Shown: positions 53,080 to 61,402 of the stretch, in pieces
Position numbering within the stretch: position 1 is the first letter of the stretch
How the letters are laid out: every line of letters starts with the position of its first letter
Assembly (NCBI RefSeq): GCF_007748095.1
Contig: NZ_CP036287.1
Span: forward strand, 1,984,001 to 2,048,000
DNA length: 64,000 nt
Source: Engelhardtia mirabilis
Lineage (GTDB): Bacteria; Planctomycetota; UBA1135; GCA-002686595
Direction of reading: 5' to 3'
Notes under the pieces: model-generated
What the model was told of the DNA's origin: nothing
The model's database searches: none
Seen by the model: only the letters and a program-made list of their open reading frames with translations
Translations under genes and position numbers: made by a program

Positions 53080-54387
53080 GATGTATCCGAGGGACAGGCG
53101 GAACAGGTCCTGGCCGCTGTCTGCACCGTTGTCGGCGTCGACGTAGTCGGCCTTGACCACCACCTGATCGATCGGTTGCCAGGCCAGACCGAAGGTCCAG
53201 GACTCGCGATCGCCGGCCGGATCGTCGATGGCGCCTCCGAGCAGGTCGCCCTGCTGGGTGTCGAAGCTCTCGAAGCGCACGAAGGGCGTCAGGGACTGGT
53301 CGCCGCCCTCGAGCACGTCGTAGCCGGCTTCCAGGTAGTAGCCGCCCATCTGCTCGCCGACGTTGTTGCCGAAGGCCGCGTTCAGGGCCGCCGTGTCGTC
53401 GATCTCGGCCATGGCGTACAGGCCGCGCAGGCGCAGGGGGCCGGTCTGGTACTGCACGTGGGCGTCGTAGATCGTCGTCGACACCGAGCCCACGCCCGCG
53501 GCGCCCTGGCCCGAGGCGCCGTGGTAGGCCGAGACGCCGGCGAGCAGGCCCGTGGTGCCCACGTAGTCCGCGCGGCCGACGATGGCCCAGTCCTCGGCCT
53601 TGGCCTTGCCGCCCTTCTGGCGACCGCCGCGCAGGCCGTCGCTGGAGAAGCCCTCGGCGTCGAAGCCGTTGACGACGTAGACGCGGTATTCGAAGTCCTC
53701 GCTCGAGCCGGTCACGCCGATGCCGTTCTCGCGCCAGGTGGAGGGGATGATGCGTTGCTCGAGCTCGGGGCGACCGGCGCTGAAGAAGGTCGTGGGCTCG
53801 TGCAGCTCGTTGACGAAGCCCATCGGGATCAGCAGCAGACCCGCGCGGACCGAGAAGTTGTCCGTGGCCAGGTACTCGACGTAGGCGAACTCGACCGAGA
53901 CCGAGCCGGGGGTGGTGTCGCCGCTGCCGTCGTTGTTGTCCTCGACCGTCGCGTGCTCGAACTCGAACTCCGTGTTCAAGAGCCACTGGTCGTCGAACTT
54001 GTAGCCCACGTAGAGGATCGCGCGCAGGAAGTCGAGCTGGTCGGTGCCGGTGCCCCCCTGTTCGTTGGTGTAGACCATCTCCCCGTAGCCGCCGATCGAG
54101 AGGGGGCTACTGGCGTAGTAGACCTTCGACGCCGCCGGCGCGAGCCCGCGCGTGCCGTCGCCGACGGGGGTGAACAGGCCACCCAGGTCCACGGCTTCGA
54201 CGTCCTCACTGAGCAGGTCCAGGCGCCGATTGAGCTCGGCGTTGTTCGCCTCGAGCTCGGCCACGCGACGGGCCAGGGCGCCGAGGTCTTGGGCGCTCGC
54301 GTCGGAGGTCGTCGCGGTCGCGGATTGGGGCGCGATCGCCGCGGGTAGGAGGGCCAGGGTCAGGGTGCAGAGCATCGCTTCGATCAC
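53074..54387 (-). CDS. Outer-membrane porin (OprO/OprP-like), trimer coiled coil
   Basis: 437 residues from a GTG at 54387; an ATG at 54375 also fits. A signal peptide (about 1-25) is followed by a short coiled coil (ALARRVAELEANNAELNRRL), as in trimeric porins, then alternating beta strands (about 16) ending in LGYIF, the terminal Phe needed for outer-membrane insertion. It looks like a phosphate-selective or general porin. It lies 96 bp after ApbE, in a flavin electron-transfer locus. Its stop codon lies inside a repeat-element end. Confidence 0.88.
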   Translation of the reverse strand: MIEAMLCTLTLALLPAAIAPQSATATTSDASAQDLGALARRVAELEANNAELNRRLDLLSEDVEAVDLGGLFTPVGDGTRGLAPAASKVYYASSPLSIGGYGEMVYTNEQGGTGTDQLDFLRAILYVGYKFDDQWLLNTEFEFEHATVEDNNDGSGDTTPGSVSVEFAYVEYLATDNFSVRAGLLLIPMGFVNELHEPTTFFSAGRPELEQRIIPSTWRENGIGVTGSSEDFEYRVYVVNGFDAEGFSSDGLRGGRQKGGKAKAEDWAIVGRADYVGTTGLLAGVSAYHGASGQGAAGVGSVSTTIYDAHVQYQTGPLRLRGLYAMAEIDDTAALNAAFGNNVGEQMGGYYLEAGYDVLEGGDQSLTPFVRFESFDTQQGDLLGGAIDDPAGDRESWTFGLAWQPIDQVVVKADYVDADNGADSGQDLFRLSLGYIF

Positions 54388-54483
54388 GGCACCGCGCGGG
54401 TGCCGCTTGGGGGGCTGGGGTGGGTGGGGGACGGACTTGATGGGGGACGGATGGAGACGGTGCGCGGTCGCCGTGCGGCAGAC

Positions 54484-55641
54484 CTAGGGGGGCGACCCAC
54501 TGCTCGGTGGATCACTGCGCGGTGGATCACTGCGCGGTGGATCACTGCGCGGTGGATCACTGCTCGGTGGATCACCGCGCTGGGGGTCGATGACGGGCGC
54601 GGTCGTGGAACTCTCGGGTGGCGAGTCGATGCGCTCGAAGCGACCGACGAGGCCGCTGGAGCAGCGCAGTTGCAGGTCCGCGCCGGTCCGGGCGCGCTCG
54701 AGGACGAGCACGTCGACGCCGTCCAATCGCTCGGCGGCGGCCAGGGCCGCGTCGGGACCGAGGACGAAGAAGCCGGTCGACAACACGTCGGCCGCCAGGG
54801 CACCGATGCCGCTGCTGGTCACGACGGTGATCGAGCCGAAGTCCCGCGCCGGCCTGCCACTGCGCGGATCGAGCAGGTGACCGCGCACGATCCCGGCAGC
54901 GTCGCGGGGCCGTTCTGAGTTGCCCGAAGTGGCGGCGGAGACCGTGTCGGCGGGCAGGGCGAGGGCCACGACCGGGCGCGCTCTCTGGTCGGGGTCGGCC
55001 ACCAGCAACCTGCGCTCCGCGGCTCCGAACCAGGCCATCTGCCCGCCCAGGTCCAGACGCGCGCCGTGGGCCCCGCTCTCGGCCAGGGCGGCGAGGGCGG
55101 CGTCGAGTCCGGCGCCCTTGCCGAAGCCGCCCTCCTCGAAGCCGGCCTCCGCGTGCAGGCGCGTGGCGGAGCGATCGGCCCCCGCGACCGCGATCGCTTC
55201 GGGTCCGACCGCGTCCCTCGCCGCGGCGAGCTCCGCGGCGGTCGGGACCCGGCCGACTCCACGCAGGTCCCAGGCGCGCACCAGACTCGCGCAGACCGGC
55301 TCGAAGGCGCCCGCGCAGGCCTCCGACCAGCGGCGGGCGGCCTCCAACTCGCCGGCCAGGGCCGGACTCAGCTCGAAGGCCTGGCCCACCGGCGCCCGGT
55401 TCAGCCGCGACAGCTCGCTGTTCGGCGTCCAGGTGGAGAGGCGCGCCTCGGCGGCCTCGATGGCGCGCAGGGCGGCCTCCGAAGCACCCAGGGCGCCGGG
55501 TCGATCGGTCCCGTCGACCTCGATAGTGAGGTCGGTCCCCATCACCGCCAGGTGCCGCTCGACCCGGACCGCGTCGCCGCTCTCGGCGGGTTGCGGGGTG
55601 GTCTGCGCCATCAGCGCGGTGATCAGGAGCGGAGTCAGCAT
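54484..55641 (-). CDS. apbE: Exported ApbE, FAD:protein FMN transferase, with repeat tail
   Basis: 385 residues, ATG at 55641. A short hydrophobic N-terminus (LTPLLITALMA) suggests export. ApbE motifs: EAAEARLSTWTPNSELSRLN, GGFGKGAGLDAAL, LDLGGQMAWFG, GHLLDPRSGRP and AADVLSTGFFVLG. It should load FMN onto T182 of the FMN-binding protein two genes downstream. The C-terminal 30 residues are a Ser/Pro/Asp/Arg repeat (DPPRS-like) encoded by a 15-bp array and are not part of the domain. First gene of the cluster; an operator-like palindrome is 29 bp upstream. Confidence 0.92.
   Translation of the reverse strand: MLTPLLITALMAQTTPQPAESGDAVRVERHLAVMGTDLTIEVDGTDRPGALGASEAALRAIEAAEARLSTWTPNSELSRLNRAPVGQAFELSPALAGELEAARRWSEACAGAFEPVCASLVRAWDLRGVGRVPTAAELAAARDAVGPEAIAVAGADRSATRLHAEAGFEEGGFGKGAGLDAALAALAESGAHGARLDLGGQMAWFGAAERRLLVADPDQRARPVVALALPADTVSAATSGNSERPRDAAGIVRGHLLDPRSGRPARDFGSITVVTSSGIGALAADVLSTGFFVLGPDAALAAAERLDGVDVLVLERARTGADLQLRCSSGLVGRFERIDSPPESSTTAPVIDPQRGDPPSSDPPRSDPPRSDPPRSDPPSSGSPP
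54491..54580. repeat. 15-bp tandem repeat, six units, in the ApbE 3' end
   Basis: Units of GGTGGATCACTGCGC occur at 54506, 54521 and 54536, with one-base variants at 54551 and 54566 and a more diverged unit at 54491. Fifteen bases keep the frame and code a DPPRS/DPPSS tail. Near-identity suggests recent expansion by slippage. Confidence 0.8.
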
Positions 55642-55669
55642 GGGGCGGCGAGCTGGGCTTCAACTGGAG

Positions 55670-55686
55670 ATGAGACCCAATCTCAT
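55670..55686. promoter_or_regulatory. Palindrome ATGAGA-N5-TCTCAT upstream of ApbE operon
   Basis: 6-bp perfect arms with the 5-base spacer CCCAA, 29-45 bp before the ApbE ATG, in a locally AT-richer patch. The outer TGAGA/TCTCA pair matches the arms of some Fur boxes, but the centre does not. A repressor operator is plausible; the protein is unknown. Confidence 0.35.
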
Positions 55687-55867
55687 TTGAGAGCGGAAGC
55701 ATAGCCGCGACGACGTGGATGGGAACCCCCCTGCGCCCAAAACTGCGCCGCCCGCACCTTCGGCCCTGCGCCGTCGCCGCCGAACGCCGCAAGGCGACCC
55801 CGCAGTGCCAGGTCCGCGCTCGGGGCTGGTAACCTCCCGCACCAAGGCGCGCAGCCCGACACGACCC

Positions 55868-56191
55868 ATGGAGCACGAGCGACTCGAACCCGGCACCCAC
55901 CTGCGGAAGAACCAGAAGCAGATCCTGGCCATGCTGCGCGCCTCCGCGGCCCGCGCCGGCCTCGTCTGGGATGCCAACCAGCAGACGGGCAGCCGCACCG
56001 CGGCGGTGGTGCGGCGCGAGGAGGGCGGCGACGAGCTCGCCACCGCGACGATCGAGTTCAGCACCGACGGCGTGCGCTACGGCGCGACCCCGACCGCCGG
56101 CGAGGCCGTCGAGGCCCTGGCCCTGTACACCGACACACGCTGGATGATGGAGACCCACGAGGCCCTCTTGGCCGCGGTGGGAGGCTCGTGA
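55868..56191 (+). CDS. Hypothetical small protein
   Basis: 107 residues from the ATG at 55868, chosen because it is the first one followed by a sensible N-terminus (MEHERLEPGTHLRKNQKQI). Charged, no signal, no membrane helix. Residues 30-70 look beta-rich, the ends helical. I do not recognise the family. The stop is overlapped by the next start (GTGA), the first junction of a five-gene chain of overlaps. Confidence 0.65.
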   Translation: MEHERLEPGTHLRKNQKQILAMLRASAARAGLVWDANQQTGSRTAAVVRREEGGDELATATIEFSTDGVRYGATPTAGEAVEALALYTDTRWMMETHEALLAAVGGS

Positions 56192-56691
56192 AATCGTCCA
56201 GTTGGATCGGCGCCGTCGTGCTCCTGATCGCCCTGGTCCTGGCCTTCCTCTTCCGAGGGGTGGGCGAATCGACCCTGCCGGAACTCACGACCCTGCCCGC
56301 GACCCCCGGCCACCTGGACGTGCGCGTGGCCTGCACCGATTGCGGTTGGCCGGAGCTCAATGCCTTCACCGAGCAGATCAGCAACCTGCTCGTGCGCGAG
56401 CTGCGAGTCAGTCCCGCGGACATCGCTCACGGCTACCCGTCGATGATGATGGGCGGTCCGTTCGGGAAGTCCGCCGAGTCGAGCCTGACCTGCCCAGTGG
56501 CCGCGGTGGATCTGTCCTTGATCGAGCCGGCTCTGTTGGGTGCGGCCATCGAGAGCTTCAGTTGGGTCGATGACCAGCGGCAAGTCCTGGTGCGACTCAG
56601 CCTGACCGACGCCTCGGGCCAGTCGAGCAGTCGCGACCTCGTGCGCAGCGACGGTCGGGTGCGGTGGGTCGACACCGTCGCCACACCGTGA
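56188..56691 (+). CDS. Single-helix membrane protein, unknown
   Basis: 167 residues from a GTG at 56188. One membrane helix at about residues 5-22 (WIGAVVLLIALVLAFLF), then an extracytosolic domain with two Cys in CTDCGW and another in TCPVAA. No catalytic motif. 4-bp overlaps with both neighbours. Confidence 0.65.
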   Translation: MKSSSWIGAVVLLIALVLAFLFRGVGESTLPELTTLPATPGHLDVRVACTDCGWPELNAFTEQISNLLVRELRVSPADIAHGYPSMMMGGPFGKSAESSLTCPVAAVDLSLIEPALLGAAIESFSWVDDQRQVLVRLSLTDASGQSSSRDLVRSDGRVRWVDTVATP

Positions 56692-57470
56692 GCGGTCTGG
56701 GGCGCCGGTGGCGCCGCGTCCTGCTCGCGACCGCGGCCCTGGTGACCCAGGCCTGCGCCGCGACGCGCCCCGCGCAGACCGCAGGGCCGGTGGGCGATCG
56801 TCCCGCGGTGATGGTCAAGACCCTGCGGATTCCGACCAGCGAACCCTGGTACACGCGCTTCGCCAGCCACACCTGGATCGACGTGCGCGAGCGCCGCGGC
56901 GGCGCCTGGCGGCGGTTGGAGATCCCGACTCCCACGAGCGGCGCCGTCGACGCCCCGATCGCCCGCGACGAGGCCTTCGAGGACGAGCGTTGGGGGCGGT
57001 CGGTGCGCGTACTGGCGCTGATCGCTGGCGACGACGCGAGCGCCGTTGCGACGCAGTTGCGCCAGCGCACCGCGAGCTACGACCAGACCTACCGCGCCTG
57101 GCCGGGCCCCAACTCGAACACGTTCGTCGAACGGCTCCTGCGCGAGACCGACGGCATCGCGGCCCAGCTCGACCACAACGCGGTCGGCAAGGACTGGGCC
57201 TTTCCCGGTCGCATCGGCGGCACGGCGAGTGGCTGGGGGGTCGAGCTGGAGCTGCCCGGCCTCGGCGTGCAGCTGGGCCTGCTGGAGGGCGTCGAGCTGC
57301 ACCTGGCCGGGCTGACCCTGGGCGTCGGTATCTATCCCCTGTCCCTGAAGCTGCCGTTCCTGCCCGCCCTGGCGCTCGCCGAGCGCCCGAACCTGTCCTA
57401 CGGTTGGTCGCCCGCGGCCGAGCCCGCATCCGAGCCCGCATCCGAGCCCGAAGACGAGCCCCCCCAATGA
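56688..57470 (+). CDS. DUF3750 family lipoprotein-like protein
   Basis: 260 residues from a GTG at 56688 overlapping the upstream stop (GTGA). A basic N-terminus and hydrophobic stretch end with TQAC, an imperfect lipobox. The family marks WYTRFASHTWIDVRER, TYRAWPGPNSNTFVERLL and a GGTASGWGVELELPGLG region are as I know them from DUF3750 proteins, whose fold resembles papain-like or Nlp-type peptidases (family knowledge is limited). Ends in a Pro/Glu/Ser tail with a repeated EPAS unit. Confidence 0.78.
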   Translation: MSGLGRRWRRVLLATAALVTQACAATRPAQTAGPVGDRPAVMVKTLRIPTSEPWYTRFASHTWIDVRERRGGAWRRLEIPTPTSGAVDAPIARDEAFEDERWGRSVRVLALIAGDDASAVATQLRQRTASYDQTYRAWPGPNSNTFVERLLRETDGIAAQLDHNAVGKDWAFPGRIGGTASGWGVELELPGLGVQLGLLEGVELHLAGLTLGVGIYPLSLKLPFLPALALAERPNLSYGWSPAAEPASEPASEPEDEPPQ

Positions 57471-58258
57471 GCGACGCGACCCCCGACAGCGAGGCCACCG
57501 GGCCCCTCGGCCTCGACCAGGCGGACGTGCGCGAGTTGCGCTCTACGGGCCTGCTGGGCATCGCCTGGGCGGTGCTGCCCGGCGTACTCGGGATCACGCT
57601 GCTGTACCAGCTCGGCCCCGTCTCGGAGTGGCTCGACGCCAGGCCGGAGCTGGGGCTGTTCCTGTACCTGGTGGCCTTCTCGATCACGGCCGGCCTGGGG
57701 CTCCTGCCGACCTACGCCCAGGCCACCCTGGGCGGCTGGGTCTACGGCTTCGGCGTGGGCTTCTCCGGAGCGCTGGTCGGGTTCACGGTGGCCTCCGCCA
57801 TCGGCTACGGCGTCGCACGCCGGGTCTCGGGCGACCACGTGCGGCACGTGCTCGCGCGCCACCCCCAGGCCAAGATCATCGAGCGCGAGTTGGTCGGGCG
57901 CGGCGGGCTGCGCGCGCTCCTGGTGGTCACGCTGCTGCGGGTGCCGCCCAACTCGCCCTTCTCCCTGACCAACCTGGCCTTCGCCGCCGTGCGCGTGCCC
58001 CTGCCGATCTACCTGGTCGGGACCCTGGTCGGCATGGCCCCGCGCACCGCCGTCTACGTGGGCTTCGCGGCCGCGGCCAAGGCGGCCGGCGCCCAGGACA
58101 TCCAGTCCTTCGTCTCCGACGGCCCCGGCTGGTGGGTCTTCGTCGGCGGCATCGTGCTGATGGTCGCGGTCTTCGCGATCCTCGGTCACATGGCCAACCT
58201 GGCCCTGGCCAAGTACGGCGGCGAAACCCAGCCCGGTCCGGGGGACGTCGCGCCGTGA
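57467..58258 (+). CDS. VTT-domain (TVP38/DedA-like) membrane protein
   Basis: 263 residues from an ATG at 57467 overlapping the upstream stop (ATGA). Five to six hydrophobic segments. VTT-domain pattern: a LLPTYAQATLGGWVYGFGVGF re-entrant loop, then the conserved LLRVPPNSPFSLTNLAFA and a following helix. These proteins are membrane lipid scramblases or transporters in other systems (DedA superfamily). The role here is unknown. Followed by the Rieske gene with a 4-bp overlap. Confidence 0.87.
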   Translation: MSDATPDSEATGPLGLDQADVRELRSTGLLGIAWAVLPGVLGITLLYQLGPVSEWLDARPELGLFLYLVAFSITAGLGLLPTYAQATLGGWVYGFGVGFSGALVGFTVASAIGYGVARRVSGDHVRHVLARHPQAKIIERELVGRGGLRALLVVTLLRVPPNSPFSLTNLAFAAVRVPLPIYLVGTLVGMAPRTAVYVGFAAAAKAAGAQDIQSFVSDGPGWWVFVGGIVLMVAVFAILGHMANLALAKYGGETQPGPGDVAP

Positions 58259-59349
58259 GCCGGCTGGGGTTCGAGATCGACCCCGAGGTGAGCCGGGCGC
58301 AGACGCCGCCCGCGCGCTTCTATCGCGACGCCGAGCTGCACGCGCTGGTCGTCGAGCGGGTATTCGGGCGGTCGTGGCAGATGCTCGCCGACACCCTCGA
58401 CGTTCCCGATCCGCGTGGTGTCCTGCCGGTGACGCTGTTGCCCGGGTCGTTGGACGAGCCACTGGTCGTGACCCGCGACGACGGGCAACTGCGCGCGCTG
58501 TCGAACGTCTGCACCCACCGGGCCCTGTGCGTGGCCGAGCGCGCCTCGGCTGCCCGCGACCTGCGCTGTCGCTACCACGGTCGCCGCTTCGGCCTCGACG
58601 GTCGATTCCTCGCTGCGCCCGGCTTCGAGGGGGCCCAGGACTTCCCGCGACCCGAGGACGACCTGCGCGGCCTGCAACTCGAGCGGCGCGGACCCTGGCT
58701 GTTCACGTCGCTCGATCCTTCGGGGCCCTTCGACGGCTGGTGGGGCCCGATCGCGCGGCGCAACGCCCATTTGCCCTGGGAGCGGCTCACGCGCGATCGG
58801 TCGCGCGACCGCGACTTCGTCTTGGACGCCCACTGGGCGCTCTACGTCGAGAACTACCTCGAGGGTCTCCACATCCCCTTCATCCATCCGGGCCTGACCC
58901 AGACCCTGGAGTTGGGCCGCTACGACTACGAGTTGTTCGACTCCGGCGTCTTGCAACTGGGCGAGGCGGGCCAGGGCGACGTGGCCTTCGAGTCGCCGCC
59001 CGAGGGCCATCCGGACGCGGGTCGCAGCGTTGCCGCCTGGTACTGGTGGCTGTTCCCCAACCTGATGGTGAACGTCTACCCCTGGGGCGTGTCCACCAAC
59101 GTGATCGAGCCCCTTGGGCCGGCGCGCACCCAGGTCCGCTTCCGCAGCTACGTCTGGGATCCGTCCAAACTCGATACGGGCGCCGGCGGCGATCTGGTGT
59201 CGGTGGAGCTCGAGGACGAGCAGGCCGCCGAGAGCGTCCAGCGCGGCCTGGCCTCGCGCCTCTACGGACGCGGCCGTTACGCGCCCGCCCACGAACGGGG
59301 CACGCACCGGTTCCATCGTTTGGTGGCGGCGGCGGTCGAGGGCGGTTGA
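58255..59349 (+). CDS. Rieske non-heme iron oxygenase (aromatic-ring-hydroxylating type)
   Basis: 364 residues from a GTG at 58255 overlapping the upstream stop. Rieske cluster ligands: C86 and H88 (SNVCTHRA), C105 and H108 (CRYHGR). Mononuclear iron site: H206 and H211 in ENYLEGLHIPFIHPGL. Both halves are intact, so an alpha-type oxygenase is expected; substrates may be choline-like, carnitine-like or aromatic. The reductase or ferredoxin partner is not in this operon. Final gene of the five-gene chain. Confidence 0.9.
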   Translation: MSRLGFEIDPEVSRAQTPPARFYRDAELHALVVERVFGRSWQMLADTLDVPDPRGVLPVTLLPGSLDEPLVVTRDDGQLRALSNVCTHRALCVAERASAARDLRCRYHGRRFGLDGRFLAAPGFEGAQDFPRPEDDLRGLQLERRGPWLFTSLDPSGPFDGWWGPIARRNAHLPWERLTRDRSRDRDFVLDAHWALYVENYLEGLHIPFIHPGLTQTLELGRYDYELFDSGVLQLGEAGQGDVAFESPPEGHPDAGRSVAAWYWWLFPNLMVNVYPWGVSTNVIEPLGPARTQVRFRSYVWDPSKLDTGAGGDLVSVELEDEQAAESVQRGLASRLYGRGRYAPAHERGTHRFHRLVAAAVEGG

Positions 59350-59606
59350 ACGCCGCGCGGGTGCCGGCTCGCCGGAAGCGGCGCGGACCCCCCGCTCGCG
59401 GAGATTCGGTTCACAATGCTACGCCTGCGAAGGGGCTCGACGCCCTGGCCACGGCTCCCGATCGCCGATGGGATCGCTCGACCCGCGATCGACCTGGGCC
59501 AGCGCCGTGGCTCGCCGACGTTCGCATCGGCGAGGCCGTCCGTTCCCTCGAAGTATCGCGTCGACCCGTGACTGCACGTACACGACTGCTCAGCCCAGCG
59601 AATCCA

Positions 59607-61259
59607 ATGCACGCGTCCGCTCTGATCGTTCCCGCCCTCGTCGCCACTGTTCTCGACGTCGCCGCGCCCAGTCTCCACGCCCTGCAGGCTCCCATTGCCG
59701 AGGTGGCCAAGGTCTACGGCAGCGCGACGGGTTCGTCCGACCTGGCGGGCATCTCGGTGGCGATCTCCGGACCCACGGCCCTGGTTGCCGCCCAGTCCGA
59801 CGGCAGCGCTGCCCCGGGGGCCGGGTCGGTCTACAGCTTCGATCTGCAGCCAGACGGCTCCTGGCTCGAGACCCAGAAGTTGACGGCGTCGAACGCGGCC
59901 GCGGGTGACACCTTCGGTCGATCGGTGGCCATCTCCGGCGTGCGCGCCATCGTCGGCGCCTCGGGCAAGGACGGAAGCCTCGGCGGCAACGAGGGTGCGG
60001 CCTACGTCTTCGAACGCGTCGGTGGCGTGTGGGGCGAGGCCGGCGCGTTGGTCGCGGCGGGGCCCATCGTCGGTCAGGAGTTCGGCTGGTCGGTCGCCAT
60101 CGACGGCGACTTTGCCGCGGTGGGGGCCTACCGCAACGCGACCCAGGGTTCCTTGGCCGGGGCGGTCTACGTGTTCGAGCGCATCGCGGGCAACTGGACC
60201 CAGACGCAGGTGCTGTACGCCAGCGACGCTTCGGACGGCGCCCAGTTCGGTTGGACCCTGGCCATGGACGGCTCGACGCTCTTGGTTGGCGCCGACCTGC
60301 AGGGCCCGCCCGGCAACGGTGCCGGGGCGGTCTACGTGTTCGAGTACAGCGGCAGCAGCTGGGTCGAGACCCAGCGCCTCAAGGGTTCCGACACGATTCC
60401 GCTCGATTACTTCGGTTGGTCCGTGGCCCTGGAGGGTGACTTCGCGGCCATCGGTGCCACGGGCTCCGAGTCCGCCGGCGAGCCCTTCGGCAAGGACGAG
60501 GGCGCGGTATACGTCTTCCAACGGGTCGGGAGTTCTTGGGTCCAGACGGCGAGGCTGGAAGCGAGCGATGCCGCCGCGAGCGACGAACTCGGCTACGCCG
60601 TGGGCATCGCCGAGGGCCGGGTCCTGGCCGGCTCGCCGGACCAGGACGAGCTCGGCAGCAACGCCGGCGCGGCCTACCTCTTCGAGCGTGACGTGTCCGG
60701 AACGTGGGCCCAAACGGCCAAGGTCCTGGCGTCGGACGGGCAGTCCGGTGACCTGCTCGGAAGGGCGCTCGGGCTGTCCGGTGACCGGGCGATCGTCGGT
60801 GCCCGCGGCGACGACGACCAGGGCTCCAGTGCCGGCGCGGCCTACCTGCTCGATCTGGAGCCCCTGAGCGCTGCGGTGATTTCCATCTCCCTGTCGGCGG
60901 GTGGCTTGCAGTCCCTGACCCTTGACGCGGGGCGCGACCACGGGGGCGAGATCTACCTGCTGTTGGGGTCCCTATCCGGAACGGCGCCGGGCGTCCCGCT
61001 GGCCCCGGGGGTCGCGCTGCCCCTCAACGTCGATCCCTACCTGCTCCTGACCCTCGACAACCCCAACCAGCTCCCGCTCTTGTCGAGCTTCGCCTCGCTC
61101 AACGCGGTGGGCCATGCCAGCGCGATCTTCGCTGTGCCTCCGGGGAGCAGCGGTGCCCTGGCGGGACTCGTCGCGCACCACGCCTTCTTCACCATCGACC
61201 TGACGACCTTCGGCGTCGCTTTCGTCAGCAACGCACTGCCGGTCGGTCTGCTTCCGTAG
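59607..61259 (+). CDS. Secreted FG-GAP repeat protein with C-terminal surface module
   Basis: 550 residues from the ATG at 59607, with a signal peptide (about 1-26). About seven repeats of the form FGxSVAIxGxxAxVGA...GAVYVFER, each 55-65 residues, build a beta propeller (FG-GAP type). The last 125 residues (ISLSAGGLQSLTLDAG to the LLP end) are a separate beta-rich module that I know from many secreted proteins of this lineage. Probably surface-located. It converges with the ELWxxDGT gene. Confidence 0.85.
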   Translation: MHASALIVPALVATVLDVAAPSLHALQAPIAEVAKVYGSATGSSDLAGISVAISGPTALVAAQSDGSAAPGAGSVYSFDLQPDGSWLETQKLTASNAAAGDTFGRSVAISGVRAIVGASGKDGSLGGNEGAAYVFERVGGVWGEAGALVAAGPIVGQEFGWSVAIDGDFAAVGAYRNATQGSLAGAVYVFERIAGNWTQTQVLYASDASDGAQFGWTLAMDGSTLLVGADLQGPPGNGAGAVYVFEYSGSSWVETQRLKGSDTIPLDYFGWSVALEGDFAAIGATGSESAGEPFGKDEGAVYVFQRVGSSWVQTARLEASDAAASDELGYAVGIAEGRVLAGSPDQDELGSNAGAAYLFERDVSGTWAQTAKVLASDGQSGDLLGRALGLSGDRAIVGARGDDDQGSSAGAAYLLDLEPLSAAVISISLSAGGLQSLTLDAGRDHGGEIYLLLGSLSGTAPGVPLAPGVALPLNVDPYLLLTLDNPNQLPLLSSFASLNAVGHASAIFAVPPGSSGALAGLVAHHAFFTIDLTTFGVAFVSNALPVGLLP

Positions 61260-61284
61260 GCGGCGCGGCGGCCGCTCCGACGAG

Positions 61285-61328
61285 AGAGCCCGCGGTCCCT
61301 CGACTCGTGTCGAGGGACCGCGGGCTCT
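61285..61328. terminator. 20-bp perfect stem-loop, bidirectional terminator
   Basis: Arm 61285-61304 (AGAGCCCGCGGTCCCTCGAC) is perfectly complementary to 61309-61328 around the loop TCGT. It lies 25 bp after the FG-GAP stop and 74 bp after the ELWxxDGT stop, so it serves both converging genes. Confidence 0.85.
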
Positions 61329-61402
61329 GCGCGTCGGTGGGCCAGTTTCGGTGGCACTGGCTCAGTGACACCGTTTCAGTGGCCCGTCTGGGCGGTCGAG
61401 CA

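Noticed and set aside
58374..59606. In-frame extension making the FG-GAP protein 961 residues
   Set aside because: The extension reads through the Rieske gene in another frame; a signal peptide starts at 59607.
61341..61385. Second inverted repeat near the FG-GAP/ELW junction
   Set aside because: Arms CGGTGGCAC and GTGACACCG have a mismatch and are short; chance level next to the perfect 20-bp stem.
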